Origin: Pseudomonas sp. PDNC002
GTDB lineage: Bacteria > Pseudomonadota > Gammaproteobacteria > Pseudomonadales > Pseudomonadaceae
Direction: 5' to 3'
Assembly (NCBI RefSeq): GCF_016919445.1
Contig: NZ_CP070356.1
Coordinates: 1,557,501-1,621,500 of the forward strand
Length of the DNA: 64,000 nucleotides
The translations under genes were made by a program, and so were the position numbers. The notes beneath the pieces were generated by a model. It made no database searches. It was not told the origin of the DNA and saw only the letters and a program-made list of their open reading frames with translations. Positions 16,880 to 25,728 of this stretch are shown here, piece by piece. The first letter of the stretch is position 1, and each line of letters opens with the position of its first letter.

Positions 16880-18475
16880 TCAGGCCTTGCCCAGCCGCTT
16901 GGCCAGGGCATCGGCCAGTTGCGCGGTGAGGCCGTAGACCGAGAGCTGCGGGTTGGCGCCGATGCTGGTGGGGAACAGCGAGCCGTCGTGGATCGACAGG
17001 TTCTCCAGCTGGTGGTGGCGGCCGAGGCTGTCGCACACCGACTGCTTCGGGTCCTCGCCCATGGCGCAGCCGCCCATCACGTGGGCGCTGCCCAGGCGGG
17101 TGCGGTACAGCTCCAGGCTCAGGCTGTCGATCAGCTCGTGGGCCTCCTTGGCGGTCTTCACATAGCCAGCGTCGGCATGCAGCGGTAGTACGGCCTTGGC
17201 GCCGGCGGCGAACTGGATGTCGGCCATGGTGTGGAAGGCGCGGCGGATGCCGTCCCAGGTGTAGTCGGTCATCTGGTAGTCGAGCACCGGGGTGTCGTCG
17301 CCGCGCAGGCTGACGGAGCCCACCGCGCTGTCCGGGTGGAAGCCGTCGCGCATCAGCGCCAGGATCACGTTGGTGTGCGGCAACTGCTCCATGCGCAGGG
17401 CGTTGTCCTCGCCGAAGCGGCCGAGCAGGGTGGCGCTGAGCGCCGGTTGCAGCGGCGGCACTTCGAGCTTGTAGGACATGCGCCCGGTGGCGCCGTCGTC
17501 CCATTGGAAGTGGTCGGAATAGATCGACTGCGGCGCGCCGTAGAAGGGGTTGATCACTTCGTCGAACAGCGCGGCGCTGAAGTTCACCGTGTGCAGGAAG
17601 GTGCGCTGGCCGACGCGGCCGTTCGGGTCCGGCGCCTTGGAGCGCAGGAGGATCGCCGGGGTATTGATGCCGCCGCCGGAGAGCACGTAGTGGCGCGCCT
17701 TGATGGTGATCTTGCGGCCGGTGGGGGCGACGCAGCGTTCGTCCATGGCCGAGCATTCCAGGCCGCTGACCTTGTTGCCGTCGAGCAGCAGGCGGTCGGC
17801 GCGGGCGAGGAACAGCAGTTCGCCGCCTTTCTCCAGGGTGGCCGGAATGGTGGTGACCAGCATCGACTGCTTGGCGTTGGTAGGGCAGCCCATCCCGCAG
17901 TAGCCGATGTTCCAGCAGCCACGAACGTTACGCGGAATGACCTTCCAGTGCAGGCCGAGCTTCTCGCAGCCGTTGCGGATCACGTCGTTGTTGGCATTGG
18001 GCGGCATGATCCAGGGCGCGACGCCCAGGCGCTGTTCCATCTTCTCGAACCAGGGCGCCATCTCGGCGACGCTGTGGCCCTTCACGCCGTGTTCCTTGGC
18101 CCAGTGCTCCAGGGTCGGCTCCGGGGTGCGGAAGCTGGAGGTCCAGTTGACCAATGTGGTGCCGCCCACGGCGCGGCCCTGGAGGATGGTGATGGCGCCG
18201 TCCTTGCTCATCCGGCCGATACCTTCCTGGTACAGGTTCGGGTAGGCGTCGGCTTCCTGCATCTTGAAGTCGCTGCTGGTCTTGAGCGGGCCTTCCTCCA
18301 CCAGCAGCACCTTGTAGCCGGCGGCGCTGAGGGTTTCGGCGGTGGTGCCGCCGCCGGCGCCGGTGCCGACGATCACGACATCGGCTTCCAGGGTCAGGTC
18401 CTTGTCCAGGCGCGAGCCGTTGTGGACTTTCCAACCGCGGGCCAGGCCCTCGGCGAACAGATCAGGTACAGGCAT
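16880..18475 (-). CDS. laoA: LaoA-like GMC-family long-chain alcohol dehydrogenase, 531 aa
   Basis: A GMC flavoprotein that oxidises alcohols to aldehydes. The FAD-binding Rossmann motif GTGAGGGTTAETL starts at residue 37. The GMC middle signatures are GRAVGGTTLVNWTSSFRTPE and YVLSGGGINTPAILL. The C-terminal active-site part is SAHVMGGCAMGEDP, then LENLSIHDGSLFPTSIGANP. Gene order and family match PAO1 PA0364 (laoA), whose product oxidises long-chain alcohols made during SDS and alkane breakdown. It is the last gene of the laoCBA unit; laoB ends 39 bp upstream. The lao name rests on synteny and family, not on an alignment. Confidence 0.88.
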   Translation of the reverse strand: MPVPDLFAEGLARGWKVHNGSRLDKDLTLEADVVIVGTGAGGGTTAETLSAAGYKVLLVEEGPLKTSSDFKMQEADAYPNLYQEGIGRMSKDGAITILQGRAVGGTTLVNWTSSFRTPEPTLEHWAKEHGVKGHSVAEMAPWFEKMEQRLGVAPWIMPPNANNDVIRNGCEKLGLHWKVIPRNVRGCWNIGYCGMGCPTNAKQSMLVTTIPATLEKGGELLFLARADRLLLDGNKVSGLECSAMDERCVAPTGRKITIKARHYVLSGGGINTPAILLRSKAPDPNGRVGQRTFLHTVNFSAALFDEVINPFYGAPQSIYSDHFQWDDGATGRMSYKLEVPPLQPALSATLLGRFGEDNALRMEQLPHTNVILALMRDGFHPDSAVGSVSLRGDDTPVLDYQMTDYTWDGIRRAFHTMADIQFAAGAKAVLPLHADAGYVKTAKEAHELIDSLSLELYRTRLGSAHVMGGCAMGEDPKQSVCDSLGRHHQLENLSIHDGSLFPTSIGANPQLSVYGLTAQLADALAKRLGKA

Positions 18476-18514
18476 CGGGAGTCTCTCAGGCGAATTCTTG
18501 TTGTTCTGGCGACA

Positions 18515-19060
18515 TCAGATCTTCGGCGGACCCGGGTAGCCGCAATGGCCCCAGGATTCCGGGCGGCTGTACCAGGCCATCATCACCAGTTGCAGCAGCG
18601 AGCTGTGGCCCATCTTCAGCAGGGAGATGAAGCTGTTCTGCCAGCGGTTCAGGAAGTTCTGTACGTCCTGCGCGCTGGCGTTGTCCCAGCTACCCCAGAT
18701 ACCGGTGAGCGGCCCGCGGGTGATCGGCAGGGCGAGCACATCGAACAGCTGCACGGTGAGCTTGAGCATTTCCGGGGAGAGGTGGTTCAGGCTGTTGTCC
18801 AGGCTCTGGATGGTGCCTTTGACGGCTTCAGCCATGCGCTCGGCGGGTACGGCGCCGGCCAGCATCACCGGGATCAGCGCGCGCAGGAAAGGCAGATCGG
18901 AATCGCGCAGCACGGCAAAGCCATTGGCCGGAGTGCTGGCGGAGCAGCCGCTGAGGCTGGCGGTGACGCCCGCCGTGGCGAGGAAGGCCCCGCCCAGCAG
19001 ACCGATCTTGAGCACGCCGCGCCGGGAGAGTCCCGGCGCGCTCAGGGAGGTGTCTGTCAT
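18515..19060 (-). CDS. laoB: LaoB-like Tat-exported accessory protein, 181 aa
   Basis: A twin-arginine signal is visible at residues 12-20 (LSRRGVLKIGLLGGAFLATAG), with a Cys at SGCSAS that may be a lipobox-like position (its first 20 residues suffice to identify it). The rest resembles small accessory subunits found beside GMC dehydrogenases (gluconate 2-dehydrogenase subunit 3-like). Such subunits may help export or fold the partner. Situated between laoC and laoA with gaps of 35 and 39 bp, so cotranscription is expected. Synteny with PA0365. Confidence 0.82.
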   Translation of the reverse strand: MTDTSLSAPGLSRRGVLKIGLLGGAFLATAGVTASLSGCSASTPANGFAVLRDSDLPFLRALIPVMLAGAVPAERMAEAVKGTIQSLDNSLNHLSPEMLKLTVQLFDVLALPITRGPLTGIWGSWDNASAQDVQNFLNRWQNSFISLLKMGHSSLLQLVMMAWYSRPESWGHCGYPGPPKI

Positions 19061-19095
19061 TCTTATTTTTTCACCTGTGTCTTGGAGGGCGCTGG

Positions 19096-20526
19096 TCAGC
19101 GAATGAACAGCTTGTAGACCAGCTTCTGCAGCGATTTACCGTAGGGCGGGTAGATCACCCGCGCAGCGTTGAAGCGCGGCTTGCTGAACACACCCTTGGC
19201 CTTGGAGAAGGTCAGGAAGCCTTCGTGGCCGTGGTAGTGGCCCATGCCGGACGGGCCGACGCCGCCGAAGGGCATGTCGTCCTGGGCGACGTGCAGCAGG
19301 GTGTCGTTCAGGCACACGCCGCCCGAATGGGTCTGGGCCAGCACGTGGTCCTGCTCGCGCTTGTCGTAGCCGAAGAAGTACAGCGCCAGCGGACGGTCGC
19401 GCTCGTTGACGTAGCTGAGCGCCTCGTCGAGGTTCTGGTAGGGGATCACCGGCAGCAGCGGGCCGAAGATCTCTTCCTGCATGATCTTCATCTCGTCGGT
19501 CACGTTCAGCACCAGCGCCTGCGGCAGGCGGCGGCCCTGGGACTGTGGGAACAGCGGCACGACGGTGGCGCCGCGGGCCTGGGCGTCGGCGAGGTAGCCG
19601 TTCAGGCGCGACAGCTGGCGCTCGTTGATGATCGCGGTGTAGTCCGGGTTGTTCTCCAGTTTCGGGAAGAAGCCCTGGACCACCTGGCGGTAGCTCTCGA
19701 CGAACTCGTCGACGCGGTTCTGCGGCACCAGTACGTAGTCCGGCGCCACGCAGGTCTGCCCGGCGTTGAGCGATTTGCCGAAGGCGATGCGCTCGGCGGC
19801 GTCCTTCATCGGCACGCTGGCCGAGACGATGGCCGGCGACTTGCCGCCCAGTTCCAGGGTGACCGGGGTGAGGTTCTCGGCGGCGGCGCGCATCACGTGC
19901 TTGCCGACGCTGGTGGCGCCGGTGAACAGCAGGTGGTCGAAGGGCAGCTTGGAGAAGGCTACCCCGACATCGACTTCACCCTGCACCACGGCGACCAGGT
20001 CCTCGGGGAAGATCTTGCCCAGCAGCTCCTTCAGGACGCGGGCGGATTCCGGTGTGGATTCGCTCATCTTGATCATCACCCGGTTGCCGGCGGCCAACGC
20101 CCCGGTCAGCGGGCCGATGGCGAGGAACAGCGGGTAGTTCCACGGCACGATCACGCCGACCACGCCCAGCGGCTGGTAGATGACCTTGGCCGAGGCCGGC
20201 ATGAACTGCATGCCTACGGAACGGCGCGACGGTTTCATCCACTTCTTCACGCGTTTGGTCGCGTAATGCACGCCGTGCAGGCTGGGCAGTACTTCGGCCA
20301 GCAGGGTTTCATCGGCGGAGCGGTTGCTGAAGTCGCTGTTGATGGCATCGATGATCGCCTTCTGCTCGGTCACCAGCAGGTTGGCGAGGCTCTTCAGCCA
20401 TTGGATGCGCTGGCCGGCGCCCGGCATCGGATTGGCGCGATACGCCTGGCGCTGGCGTTCGAGAAGGGTTTCCAGCTGACTGATCTGCTGCTGGGTCTGC
20501 TGCAGGTAGGCGATATCGGCAACCAT
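19096..20526 (-). CDS. laoC: LaoC-like aldehyde dehydrogenase, 476 aa
   Basis: An NAD(P)-dependent aldehyde dehydrogenase related to coniferyl aldehyde dehydrogenases. It should convert the LaoA product aldehyde to the acid. The catalytic Glu motif is TLELGGKSPAIV and the catalytic Cys motif is NAGQTCVAPDYVL. The cofactor region is GVVGVIVPWNYPLFL. The start at 20526 (MVADIAYLQQT) has AAGGAG at good spacing; the longer frame adds 16 codons with no ribosome site. The promoter and a palindromic operator lie 75-110 bp upstream, divergent from laoR. Confidence 0.9.
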   Translation of the reverse strand: MVADIAYLQQTQQQISQLETLLERQRQAYRANPMPGAGQRIQWLKSLANLLVTEQKAIIDAINSDFSNRSADETLLAEVLPSLHGVHYATKRVKKWMKPSRRSVGMQFMPASAKVIYQPLGVVGVIVPWNYPLFLAIGPLTGALAAGNRVMIKMSESTPESARVLKELLGKIFPEDLVAVVQGEVDVGVAFSKLPFDHLLFTGATSVGKHVMRAAAENLTPVTLELGGKSPAIVSASVPMKDAAERIAFGKSLNAGQTCVAPDYVLVPQNRVDEFVESYRQVVQGFFPKLENNPDYTAIINERQLSRLNGYLADAQARGATVVPLFPQSQGRRLPQALVLNVTDEMKIMQEEIFGPLLPVIPYQNLDEALSYVNERDRPLALYFFGYDKREQDHVLAQTHSGGVCLNDTLLHVAQDDMPFGGVGPSGMGHYHGHEGFLTFSKAKGVFSKPRFNAARVIYPPYGKSLQKLVYKLFIR

Positions 20527-20599
20527 GACGGGCTCCTTGGCGGAAGCGGGTGGGGAAGCTCTCCGGTGGTTCACACAAGGAAGTCGGATGCTTCGCGTT

Positions 20600-20636
20600 T
20601 TTATGCTGTCGCTGGTTTTTTAGAGCAATTGCTCTA
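20600..20636 (-). promoter_or_regulatory. laoC promoter with 16-bp palindromic operator
   Basis: TAGAGCAATTGCTCTA at 20621-20636 is a perfect 16-bp palindrome. On the minus strand its TTGCTC (20623-20628) can serve as a -35 box, followed 17 bp later by CATAAA (20600-20605) as a -10 box. The palindrome would thus cover the -35 element of laoC. The form and place fit the operator of the divergent TetR regulator LaoR; binding is inferred. Confidence 0.65.
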
Positions 20637-20771
20637 GAGTGTCAATCAGCATGCCGTTTCCGCGCCGCCAGGCCCAGCCAACGAAAAGTTGGGCGCACCC
20701 CGGAGTTGTGTCAGGTGGTAGCAATCGGTGTACCTTTGCGTCCGCGCAATCCGCTTCGATGAGTTTCGCGA

Positions 20772-21425
20772 ATGGCACCACGCATCAATACCCGTGACCG
20801 CATTGCCCAGGCCAGCCTCGAGCTGTTCAACGCCCAGGGCGAGCGCAGCGTCACCACCAACCACATCGCCGCGCACCTGGGCATCTCGCCGGGCAACCTG
20901 TACTACCACTACCGCAACAAGCAGGTGATCATCGCCCAGCTGTTCGCCGAGTACGAAAGCCACGTCGACCAGTTCCTGCACCTGCCCGAGGGCCGCGCGC
21001 TGACGGTGGAGGACAAGACCTTCTACCTCGAGGCGCTGCTCGCCGCGATGTGGCACTACCGCTTCCTGCACCGCGACCTTGAGCACCTGCTGGACTCCGA
21101 CCCGGAGCTGGCCGCCGGCTATCGCTCCTTCGCCCGCCGCGCCATGGACAACGCCAAGGCGATCTACCGGGGCTTCGTCGAGGCCGGGATCCTGCAGATG
21201 GACGAACCCCAGCTCGAGGCGCTGACCCTCAACGCCTGGATCATCCTCACCTCCTGGGTGCGTTACCTGTGCACGACCCGCGAGGTGGCCAGCGACCTCA
21301 GCGAAGCGCTGATGCGGCGCGGCATCTACCAGGTGCTGGCGCTGGAAAGCGGGCACATTGCACCGCCGTTCCGCGAGGCGGTGGCGGCGGTGTTTGATCG
21401 GTTGTATGTGCCGTTGGAAGGCTGA
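20772..21425 (+). CDS. laoR: LaoR-like TetR-family repressor, 217 aa
   Basis: Residues 1-55 form the TetR DNA-binding head: INTRDRIAQASLELFNAQGE, then TTNHIAAHLGISPGNLYYHY, with the helix-turn-helix intact. The rest is the variable ligand-binding and dimer domain. It is divergent from laoC across a 245-bp gap that holds a perfect palindrome, the usual layout of an autoregulated TetR repressor. In PAO1, PA0367 (laoR) controls laoABC. The inducer, possibly a long-chain acyl compound, is inferred. Confidence 0.88.
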   Translation: MAPRINTRDRIAQASLELFNAQGERSVTTNHIAAHLGISPGNLYYHYRNKQVIIAQLFAEYESHVDQFLHLPEGRALTVEDKTFYLEALLAAMWHYRFLHRDLEHLLDSDPELAAGYRSFARRAMDNAKAIYRGFVEAGILQMDEPQLEALTLNAWIILTSWVRYLCTTREVASDLSEALMRRGIYQVLALESGHIAPPFREAVAAVFDRLYVPLEG

Positions 21426-21473
21426 CTGCGGAAAGCAGAAGCTCTACCGGGATACTCCTCAGCAACCCCATTT

Positions 21474-21589
21474 CCCTCACCCCAGCCCTCTCCCGAAGGG
21501 AGAGGGAGTAGATAGTGCCGGCTGAGACCGTGGTTTCAACCTGCACCGAACGGTCCCCTCTCCCTGTGGGAGAGGGTTAGGGTGAGGGG
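21474..21589. repeat. CCCTCTCCC paired-hairpin repeat, copy 1
   Basis: Two hairpins built from CCCTCTCCC/GGGAGAGGG face each other across about 45 bp. The outer ends CCCTCACCCCAGCCC and the inverse GGGTTAGGGTGAGGG also pair. Related copies are at 32052-32205 and 54048-54153. It fills the gap between the convergent laoR and GNAT genes. Confidence 0.85.
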
Positions 21590-21636
21590 CTCTTGGGAAG
21601 TGAGCTCATGCCAGCATTACTTCCCGCTTTGATCGA

Positions 21637-22053
21637 TCAGGCATCCACCTTGCGCGGTCCCGGTACCCGTGGCCGGCGCAGGGCGATGCCATGGCGCAGG
21701 AAGAATTCCTCCACACCCTCGGTGGCGTCCGTGTAGAGCGTGCGGTTCGGGTGGTCGGCGAGGAAGCGCGCCATCAGCGCCAGGCCGATCCCGCGCGACT
21801 GGAAGCCCGGCAGCACGGCGATCTCCGCCAGCCAGGTGGTCTGTGCCGTCTCGCTTTCCGCACGCAGCAGGCCGAGCACTTGGTCGCCGTCCAGGGCCAG
21901 CAGGAAGTAGCTGGAGAATTCATAGAGATCGCGCAGTTCCGCGGCGCTGCCGGGGGAGCCCCAACCCACGGCGCGGTACAGCGCGGCAATACCGGCGCAC
22001 TGGGCGTCGCTCAGTGCCGGGTTGTGCAGGATCGTCAGCGGCGTGTCGTGCAT
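21637..22053 (-). CDS. GNAT-family N-acetyltransferase, 138 aa
   Basis: A single GNAT domain. The acetyl-CoA pyrophosphate loop is FQSRGIGLALMARFLAD, preceded by the beta-4 strand WLAEIAVLPG. The substrate is unknown. The start at 22053 (MHDTPLTILHN) has AAAGGAG upstream; the longer frame adds improbable sequence. The gene lies alone between a repeat and the hydrolase gene at 22136, on the same strand as that gene. The C-terminus (FFLRHGIALRRPRVPG) is complete. Confidence 0.87.
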   Translation of the reverse strand: MHDTPLTILHNPALSDAQCAGIAALYRAVGWGSPGSAAELRDLYEFSSYFLLALDGDQVLGLLRAESETAQTTWLAEIAVLPGFQSRGIGLALMARFLADHPNRTLYTDATEGVEEFFLRHGIALRRPRVPGPRKVDA

Positions 22054-22135
22054 GGCGGCGCTCCTTTCTGGCGTTTCCTTCCTGGTGCCTTTCCAGTGTG
22101 CCCCATTGTTGCCGCGCATTGCTGATCCAGGGCAG

Positions 22136-23134
22136 TCAGCGCGGCTGGCGGTCGCGCAGCCACTGCGGAATACGGCGCTCCAGATAATAATCCGGACGCC
22201 CCGGCGAGCCGCCAATGAAGCCGACGTGGCCACCGTGGGACAAAAGCTCCAGCTGAGTCGAGGCAGACAGTTCGTCCAGCTGGGGCACACTATTCGCGTG
22301 GATGAACGGATCGTCGCTGGACTGGATGATCAGCGTCGGCACCCGTATGCCGCCCAGGTAGTAGCGACTGGAAGCACGCCGGTAGTAGTCGTGCACATCG
22401 GCGAAACCGTGCAGCGGCGCAGTCACCCGGTCATCGAAGTCCCAGAAGGTGCGCATGCCATCGAGCGGGCCGAGGCGTTCCAGCGCGGCAAGGTTTTCCG
22501 CATGACCGCCGGCGGCGAAGGCCTGGCGCTTGGTCTGCACATAGGCCACCAGCTCGCGCATGAAGTGTGCCTGGTAGACCTTGGAGAAGCCGATGCCGAT
22601 GCGGTCCGCACACTGGTCCAGGCGGAACGGCACCGACACCGCGACCGCGCCTTTCAGCGGGCAATCCTCCGAAGATTCGCCCAGGTACTTGAGCAGTACA
22701 TTGCCGCCCAGCGAATAACCCACCGCATAGAGCGGCGCCATTGGCCGTTTGGCGCGGACATGGGCGACCACCGAGGCGAGGTCTTCGCTGACGCCTGAGT
22801 GATAGCCGCGCGGCAGCAGGTTCGACTCGCCCGAGCAGCCGCGCCAGTTCAGCGCCACGCTGGCCCAGCCCTGCGCCGCCAGTTGTTGTTGCAGGCCGAC
22901 GATATAGTGCGAGGACGACGAGCCGGTCAGCCCGTGCAGCGCCAGCACCAGCGGTGCATCGGCTTCGTGCGGGCCGTGCCAGTCCAGATCGATGAAGTCG
23001 CCATCTTCCAGCCACAGGCGCTCGCGGGTGCGCAGGAGACTGGGTAACTGGCGCAGGAGCGAGCCATAGAGCGTCTGCAGGTGCGGGCCGGGGAGCCACC
23101 AGGCGGGTTTGAACGGGGAAGGTATAGTCATCAT
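22136..23134 (-). CDS. YheT-family alpha/beta hydrolase, about 332 aa
   Basis: A predicted serine hydrolase or esterase of the YheT/AB-hydrolase 4 family. The catalytic triad is visible: nucleophile in GYSLGGN, Asp in QSSDDPFIH and His in SHGGHVGF. The oxyanion region is LALHGLTGSSSS. The N-terminal FKPAWWLPGPHLQT is a hallmark of the family. Two adjacent ATG codons (23134 and 23131) could start translation and neither has a clear ribosome site; I took the outer one. It is divergent from the lipoprotein gene. The substrate is unknown. Confidence 0.88.
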   Translation of the reverse strand: MMTIPSPFKPAWWLPGPHLQTLYGSLLRQLPSLLRTRERLWLEDGDFIDLDWHGPHEADAPLVLALHGLTGSSSSHYIVGLQQQLAAQGWASVALNWRGCSGESNLLPRGYHSGVSEDLASVVAHVRAKRPMAPLYAVGYSLGGNVLLKYLGESSEDCPLKGAVAVSVPFRLDQCADRIGIGFSKVYQAHFMRELVAYVQTKRQAFAAGGHAENLAALERLGPLDGMRTFWDFDDRVTAPLHGFADVHDYYRRASSRYYLGGIRVPTLIIQSSDDPFIHANSVPQLDELSASTQLELLSHGGHVGFIGGSPGRPDYYLERRIPQWLRDRQPR

Positions 23135-23237
23135 TGAGCAGTGGGGGCTGACAAGCTGCGATAGTAACGCCAAGTCAGCCCCGCGATGGTGTCTTGCGCT
23201 CCCTCGGCGCGGCGAACCCATGGAAAGGAGTGGAGGC

Positions 23238-23591
23238 ATGTGGAAGAAAATCGCGGCGCTGAGCCTGGCGTTATGGCTGGCGGCCTGTGGCGAGCCGGTA
23301 CCGCAGGAACACAGGGCGTACGTCGGGGATTGGCGTTCGGCCCAAATGAGCCTGCTCATCACGGTGGACGGCCGCGTGGCCTACAAGCGCCTCTCGGGCG
23401 GCGGCTCGCGCTCCATCGAGGCGCCGATCAAGAGCTACGACGCCGATGGATTCACCGTGGGCGTCGGGTTCCTCGATACCCACTTCAAGGTCTCGAAGCC
23501 GCCCTATCGGGACGGCAACCAATGGAAAATGGTGGTGGATGGCGTGGAGCTGACCCGCGTCAGCTCCGTCGACATCGGCAAATCCATCTGA
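23238..23591 (+). CDS. Small lipoprotein, 117 aa
   Basis: A lipoprotein signal with lipobox LAAC at residues 14-17 (MWKKIAALSLALWLAACGEP). The mature part is about 100 residues, beta-rich and without recognisable motif. The residue after the Cys is Gly, so Lol sorting to the outer membrane is likely. The start at 23238 follows GGAAAGGAGTGGAGG. It converges on rsmD with a 5-bp gap. Role unknown. Confidence 0.82.
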   Translation: MWKKIAALSLALWLAACGEPVPQEHRAYVGDWRSAQMSLLITVDGRVAYKRLSGGGSRSIEAPIKSYDADGFTVGVGFLDTHFKVSKPPYRDGNQWKMVVDGVELTRVSSVDIGKSI

Positions 23592-23596
23592 CGGGA

Positions 23597-24205
23597 TCAG
23601 CCTTCCCGCTGCCACAGCGCGTAATGCACCGAGCCCGCGGTTTTCTCCCGATGCAACCGCCAGTTACCCGGCAGGCCGAGGCTGGAGGGCACCGCTTCGC
23701 TTTCGGTGTAGATCCAGGCGTCCTTGGCCAGCCAGCCGCGCTCTTCCAGCAGGCGGCAGGCGTTCTGCAGCAGGTCCTGGTGGAAGGGCGGGTCGAGGAA
23801 GACCAGGTCGAAGGCTTGCGATGCCGGCGCATCGAGGTAGCGCAGCGAGTCGGTCATCAACAACTGGCCGTTGGCGCATTTCAAGGTGTCGAGGGTGCCG
23901 CGCAGGGCGGCCACGGCTTCGCCGTTGGTATCCAGCGCCAGGCCCGCGCTGGCGCCGCGCGATAGCGCTTCGAGGAACAGCGCGCCGCTGCCAGCGAAGG
24001 GATCGAGCACGCGGGCGCCAGGGACGTAGGCCGCCAGCCAGTTGAACAGGGTTTCGCGCACCCGGTCCGGCGTCGGGCGCAGGCCCGGGCCGTCGGGGAA
24101 GGCGAAGCGCCGGCTGCGCCATTCGCCGCCGATGATGCGCAACTGGCCCTGGCCGCCGTGGGGCTTCTGTACGGCGCGCGGGGCGCCGCCGGGTCGTTTG
24201 CTCAT
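23597..24205 (-). CDS. rsmD: RsmD, 16S rRNA (guanine966-N2)-methyltransferase
   Basis: Methylates G966 of 16S rRNA. The SAM-binding domain shows VLDPFAGSGALFLEALSRGA, and the target-base motif is FLDPPFHQ (DPPF). The N-terminal part has RIIGGEWRSRR and RPTPDRVRETLFNWL, both diagnostic. The length of 202 is normal. The start overlaps the stop of the upstream M16 peptidase gene by one base (TGATG), so the three genes on this strand form a coupled set. Confidence 0.95.
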   Translation of the reverse strand: MSKRPGGAPRAVQKPHGGQGQLRIIGGEWRSRRFAFPDGPGLRPTPDRVRETLFNWLAAYVPGARVLDPFAGSGALFLEALSRGASAGLALDTNGEAVAALRGTLDTLKCANGQLLMTDSLRYLDAPASQAFDLVFLDPPFHQDLLQNACRLLEERGWLAKDAWIYTESEAVPSSLGLPGNWRLHREKTAGSVHYALWQREG

Positions 24206-25728
24206 CAGTGCTCCGGTACGCCGGCGGGTTGCGCGGCGGGCTTGTCGGTGGGCGGCGGCAGCGGTTGCTGCGGCACGGTGGGGCCGGCGGTGACGATGAC
24301 GAAAGCGTCCGGGTCGAGGTGGCGGCGCATCGCTTCCTTCACCTGCTCCACGCTCAGGCCCTGGACCTGGCTGAGGAAGGTTTCCAGGTAATCCAGCGGC
24401 AGGTTGTAGAAGCCGATGGCGCCCAGCTGGCCGACGATATCGGCGTTGCTCGCGGTGGACAGCGGGAAGCTGCCGGCCAGTTCGCGCTTGGCGTCGTCCA
24501 GTTCCTTCTGCGTCGGACCCTTGTCGAGGTAGTCGCGGACGATGTCCTGTACCAGCTTGAGGGTGCCTTCGCTCATTTCGGCGCGGGTCTGCAGGCCGAT
24601 GGTGAACGGCCCGCGCGACTGCATGCCGGTGAAGCCGGAGTACACGCCGTAGGTCAGGCCGCGCTTCTCGCGCACCTGGTCCATCAGGCGGGTACCGAAG
24701 CCGCCGCCGCCGAGGATCTGGTTGCCCAGGTAGAGCGCGGCGTAGTCCGGATCGTTACGGGTGATGCCCAGTTGCGCCAGCATCAGCTGGGTCTGCTTGG
24801 ACGGGAACTCGATGTGGGTGACGCCGGCCTTGGGTGTCTGCGGCTCGCCCGGCGCGGGCAGGGCGGGGCCCTTGGGCAGCGACTTGGAAACGCTGCCGGC
24901 GATGGATTCGGCCTGCTCGCGGGTCAGGTCGCCGACCAGCGCGATGACCACGTTGCCGGCGGCGTAGGCCTTCTGGTGGAAGGCGCGCAGCTGGGCGACG
25001 CTGATCTTGGGTACCGACTTCTCGTTGCCGTCGCTGGAGTGGGCGTAGGGATGGTCGCCGTAGAGCCGCTTGAACAGCTCAAGGCCCGCCAGCTTGCCGG
25101 GGTTCTGCTTCTGGTACTCGAAGCCGGCCATGACCTGGTTCTTGATGCGCGCCAGGGCCTCCTCAGGGAAGGTCGGCTGGCCAATCACCTGGTCGAACAG
25201 CGCCAGCGCGGCGTCACGCTTGCTCGGCTCGCTCAGGCTGCGCAGGCTGGCCACGGCCATGTCGCGGTAGGAGCCGTTGCCAAAGTTGGCGCCCAGGTCG
25301 TCGAAACCGGCGGCGATGGCGCTGGTGTCCTTGCCGGGCACGCCTTCGTTGAGCATGGCGTTGGTCAGCATGGCCAGGCCGTAGGCATCGCCGTCCTGGC
25401 TGCTGCCGGCGGCGAAGGTCAGGCGCAGGTCGAACATCGGCAGTTCATGGGCTTCGACGAAAAGCACGCGGGCGCCTTCGGCGGTCTGCCATTGCTGGAT
25501 ATTCAGCTTGCGGTGGCTGGGCGCCTTGCCGGCGGCTTCGGCGAGCGATTGCAGGCCGGTGGGTGCGGCGTTTTCGGCGAGAGCTGGTTGTGCAGGTGCA
25601 GGTGCAGGTGCGGGCGCGGCCGCTTCGGGCTCGGCGGCGGGGCGGGAAACGAACAGCACCAGTCCGGCGATCAGCGCGATGACGATCAGCCCGACCAGGC
25701 CGTAGCGCAGGCCATTACGTTCACTCAT
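24205..25728 (-). CDS. M16 peptidase family protein without the zinc motif, 507 aa
   Basis: An M16 (insulinase/processing peptidase) fold with no HXXEH in the N-terminal half; the place where it should be reads AMLTNAMLNEGVPG. It is therefore probably the non-catalytic partner of the next gene, as in two-subunit bacterial M16B enzymes. An N-terminal membrane anchor (YGLVGLIVIALIAGLVLFVS, residues 9-28) puts it in the periplasm. An Ala/Pro-rich linker follows. It overlaps the upstream active subunit by 8 bp, which supports co-expression in equal amounts. Confidence 0.9.
   Translation of the reverse strand: MSERNGLRYGLVGLIVIALIAGLVLFVSRPAAEPEAAAPAPAPAPAQPALAENAAPTGLQSLAEAAGKAPSHRKLNIQQWQTAEGARVLFVEAHELPMFDLRLTFAAGSSQDGDAYGLAMLTNAMLNEGVPGKDTSAIAAGFDDLGANFGNGSYRDMAVASLRSLSEPSKRDAALALFDQVIGQPTFPEEALARIKNQVMAGFEYQKQNPGKLAGLELFKRLYGDHPYAHSSDGNEKSVPKISVAQLRAFHQKAYAAGNVVIALVGDLTREQAESIAGSVSKSLPKGPALPAPGEPQTPKAGVTHIEFPSKQTQLMLAQLGITRNDPDYAALYLGNQILGGGGFGTRLMDQVREKRGLTYGVYSGFTGMQSRGPFTIGLQTRAEMSEGTLKLVQDIVRDYLDKGPTQKELDDAKRELAGSFPLSTASNADIVGQLGAIGFYNLPLDYLETFLSQVQGLSVEQVKEAMRRHLDPDAFVIVTAGPTVPQQPLPPPTDKPAAQPAGVPEH

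Noticed and set aside
17231-19117. 628-codon plus-strand frame spanning laoA and laoB
   Set aside because: It crosses two real genes and their gap, as a shadow would; no recognisable domain.
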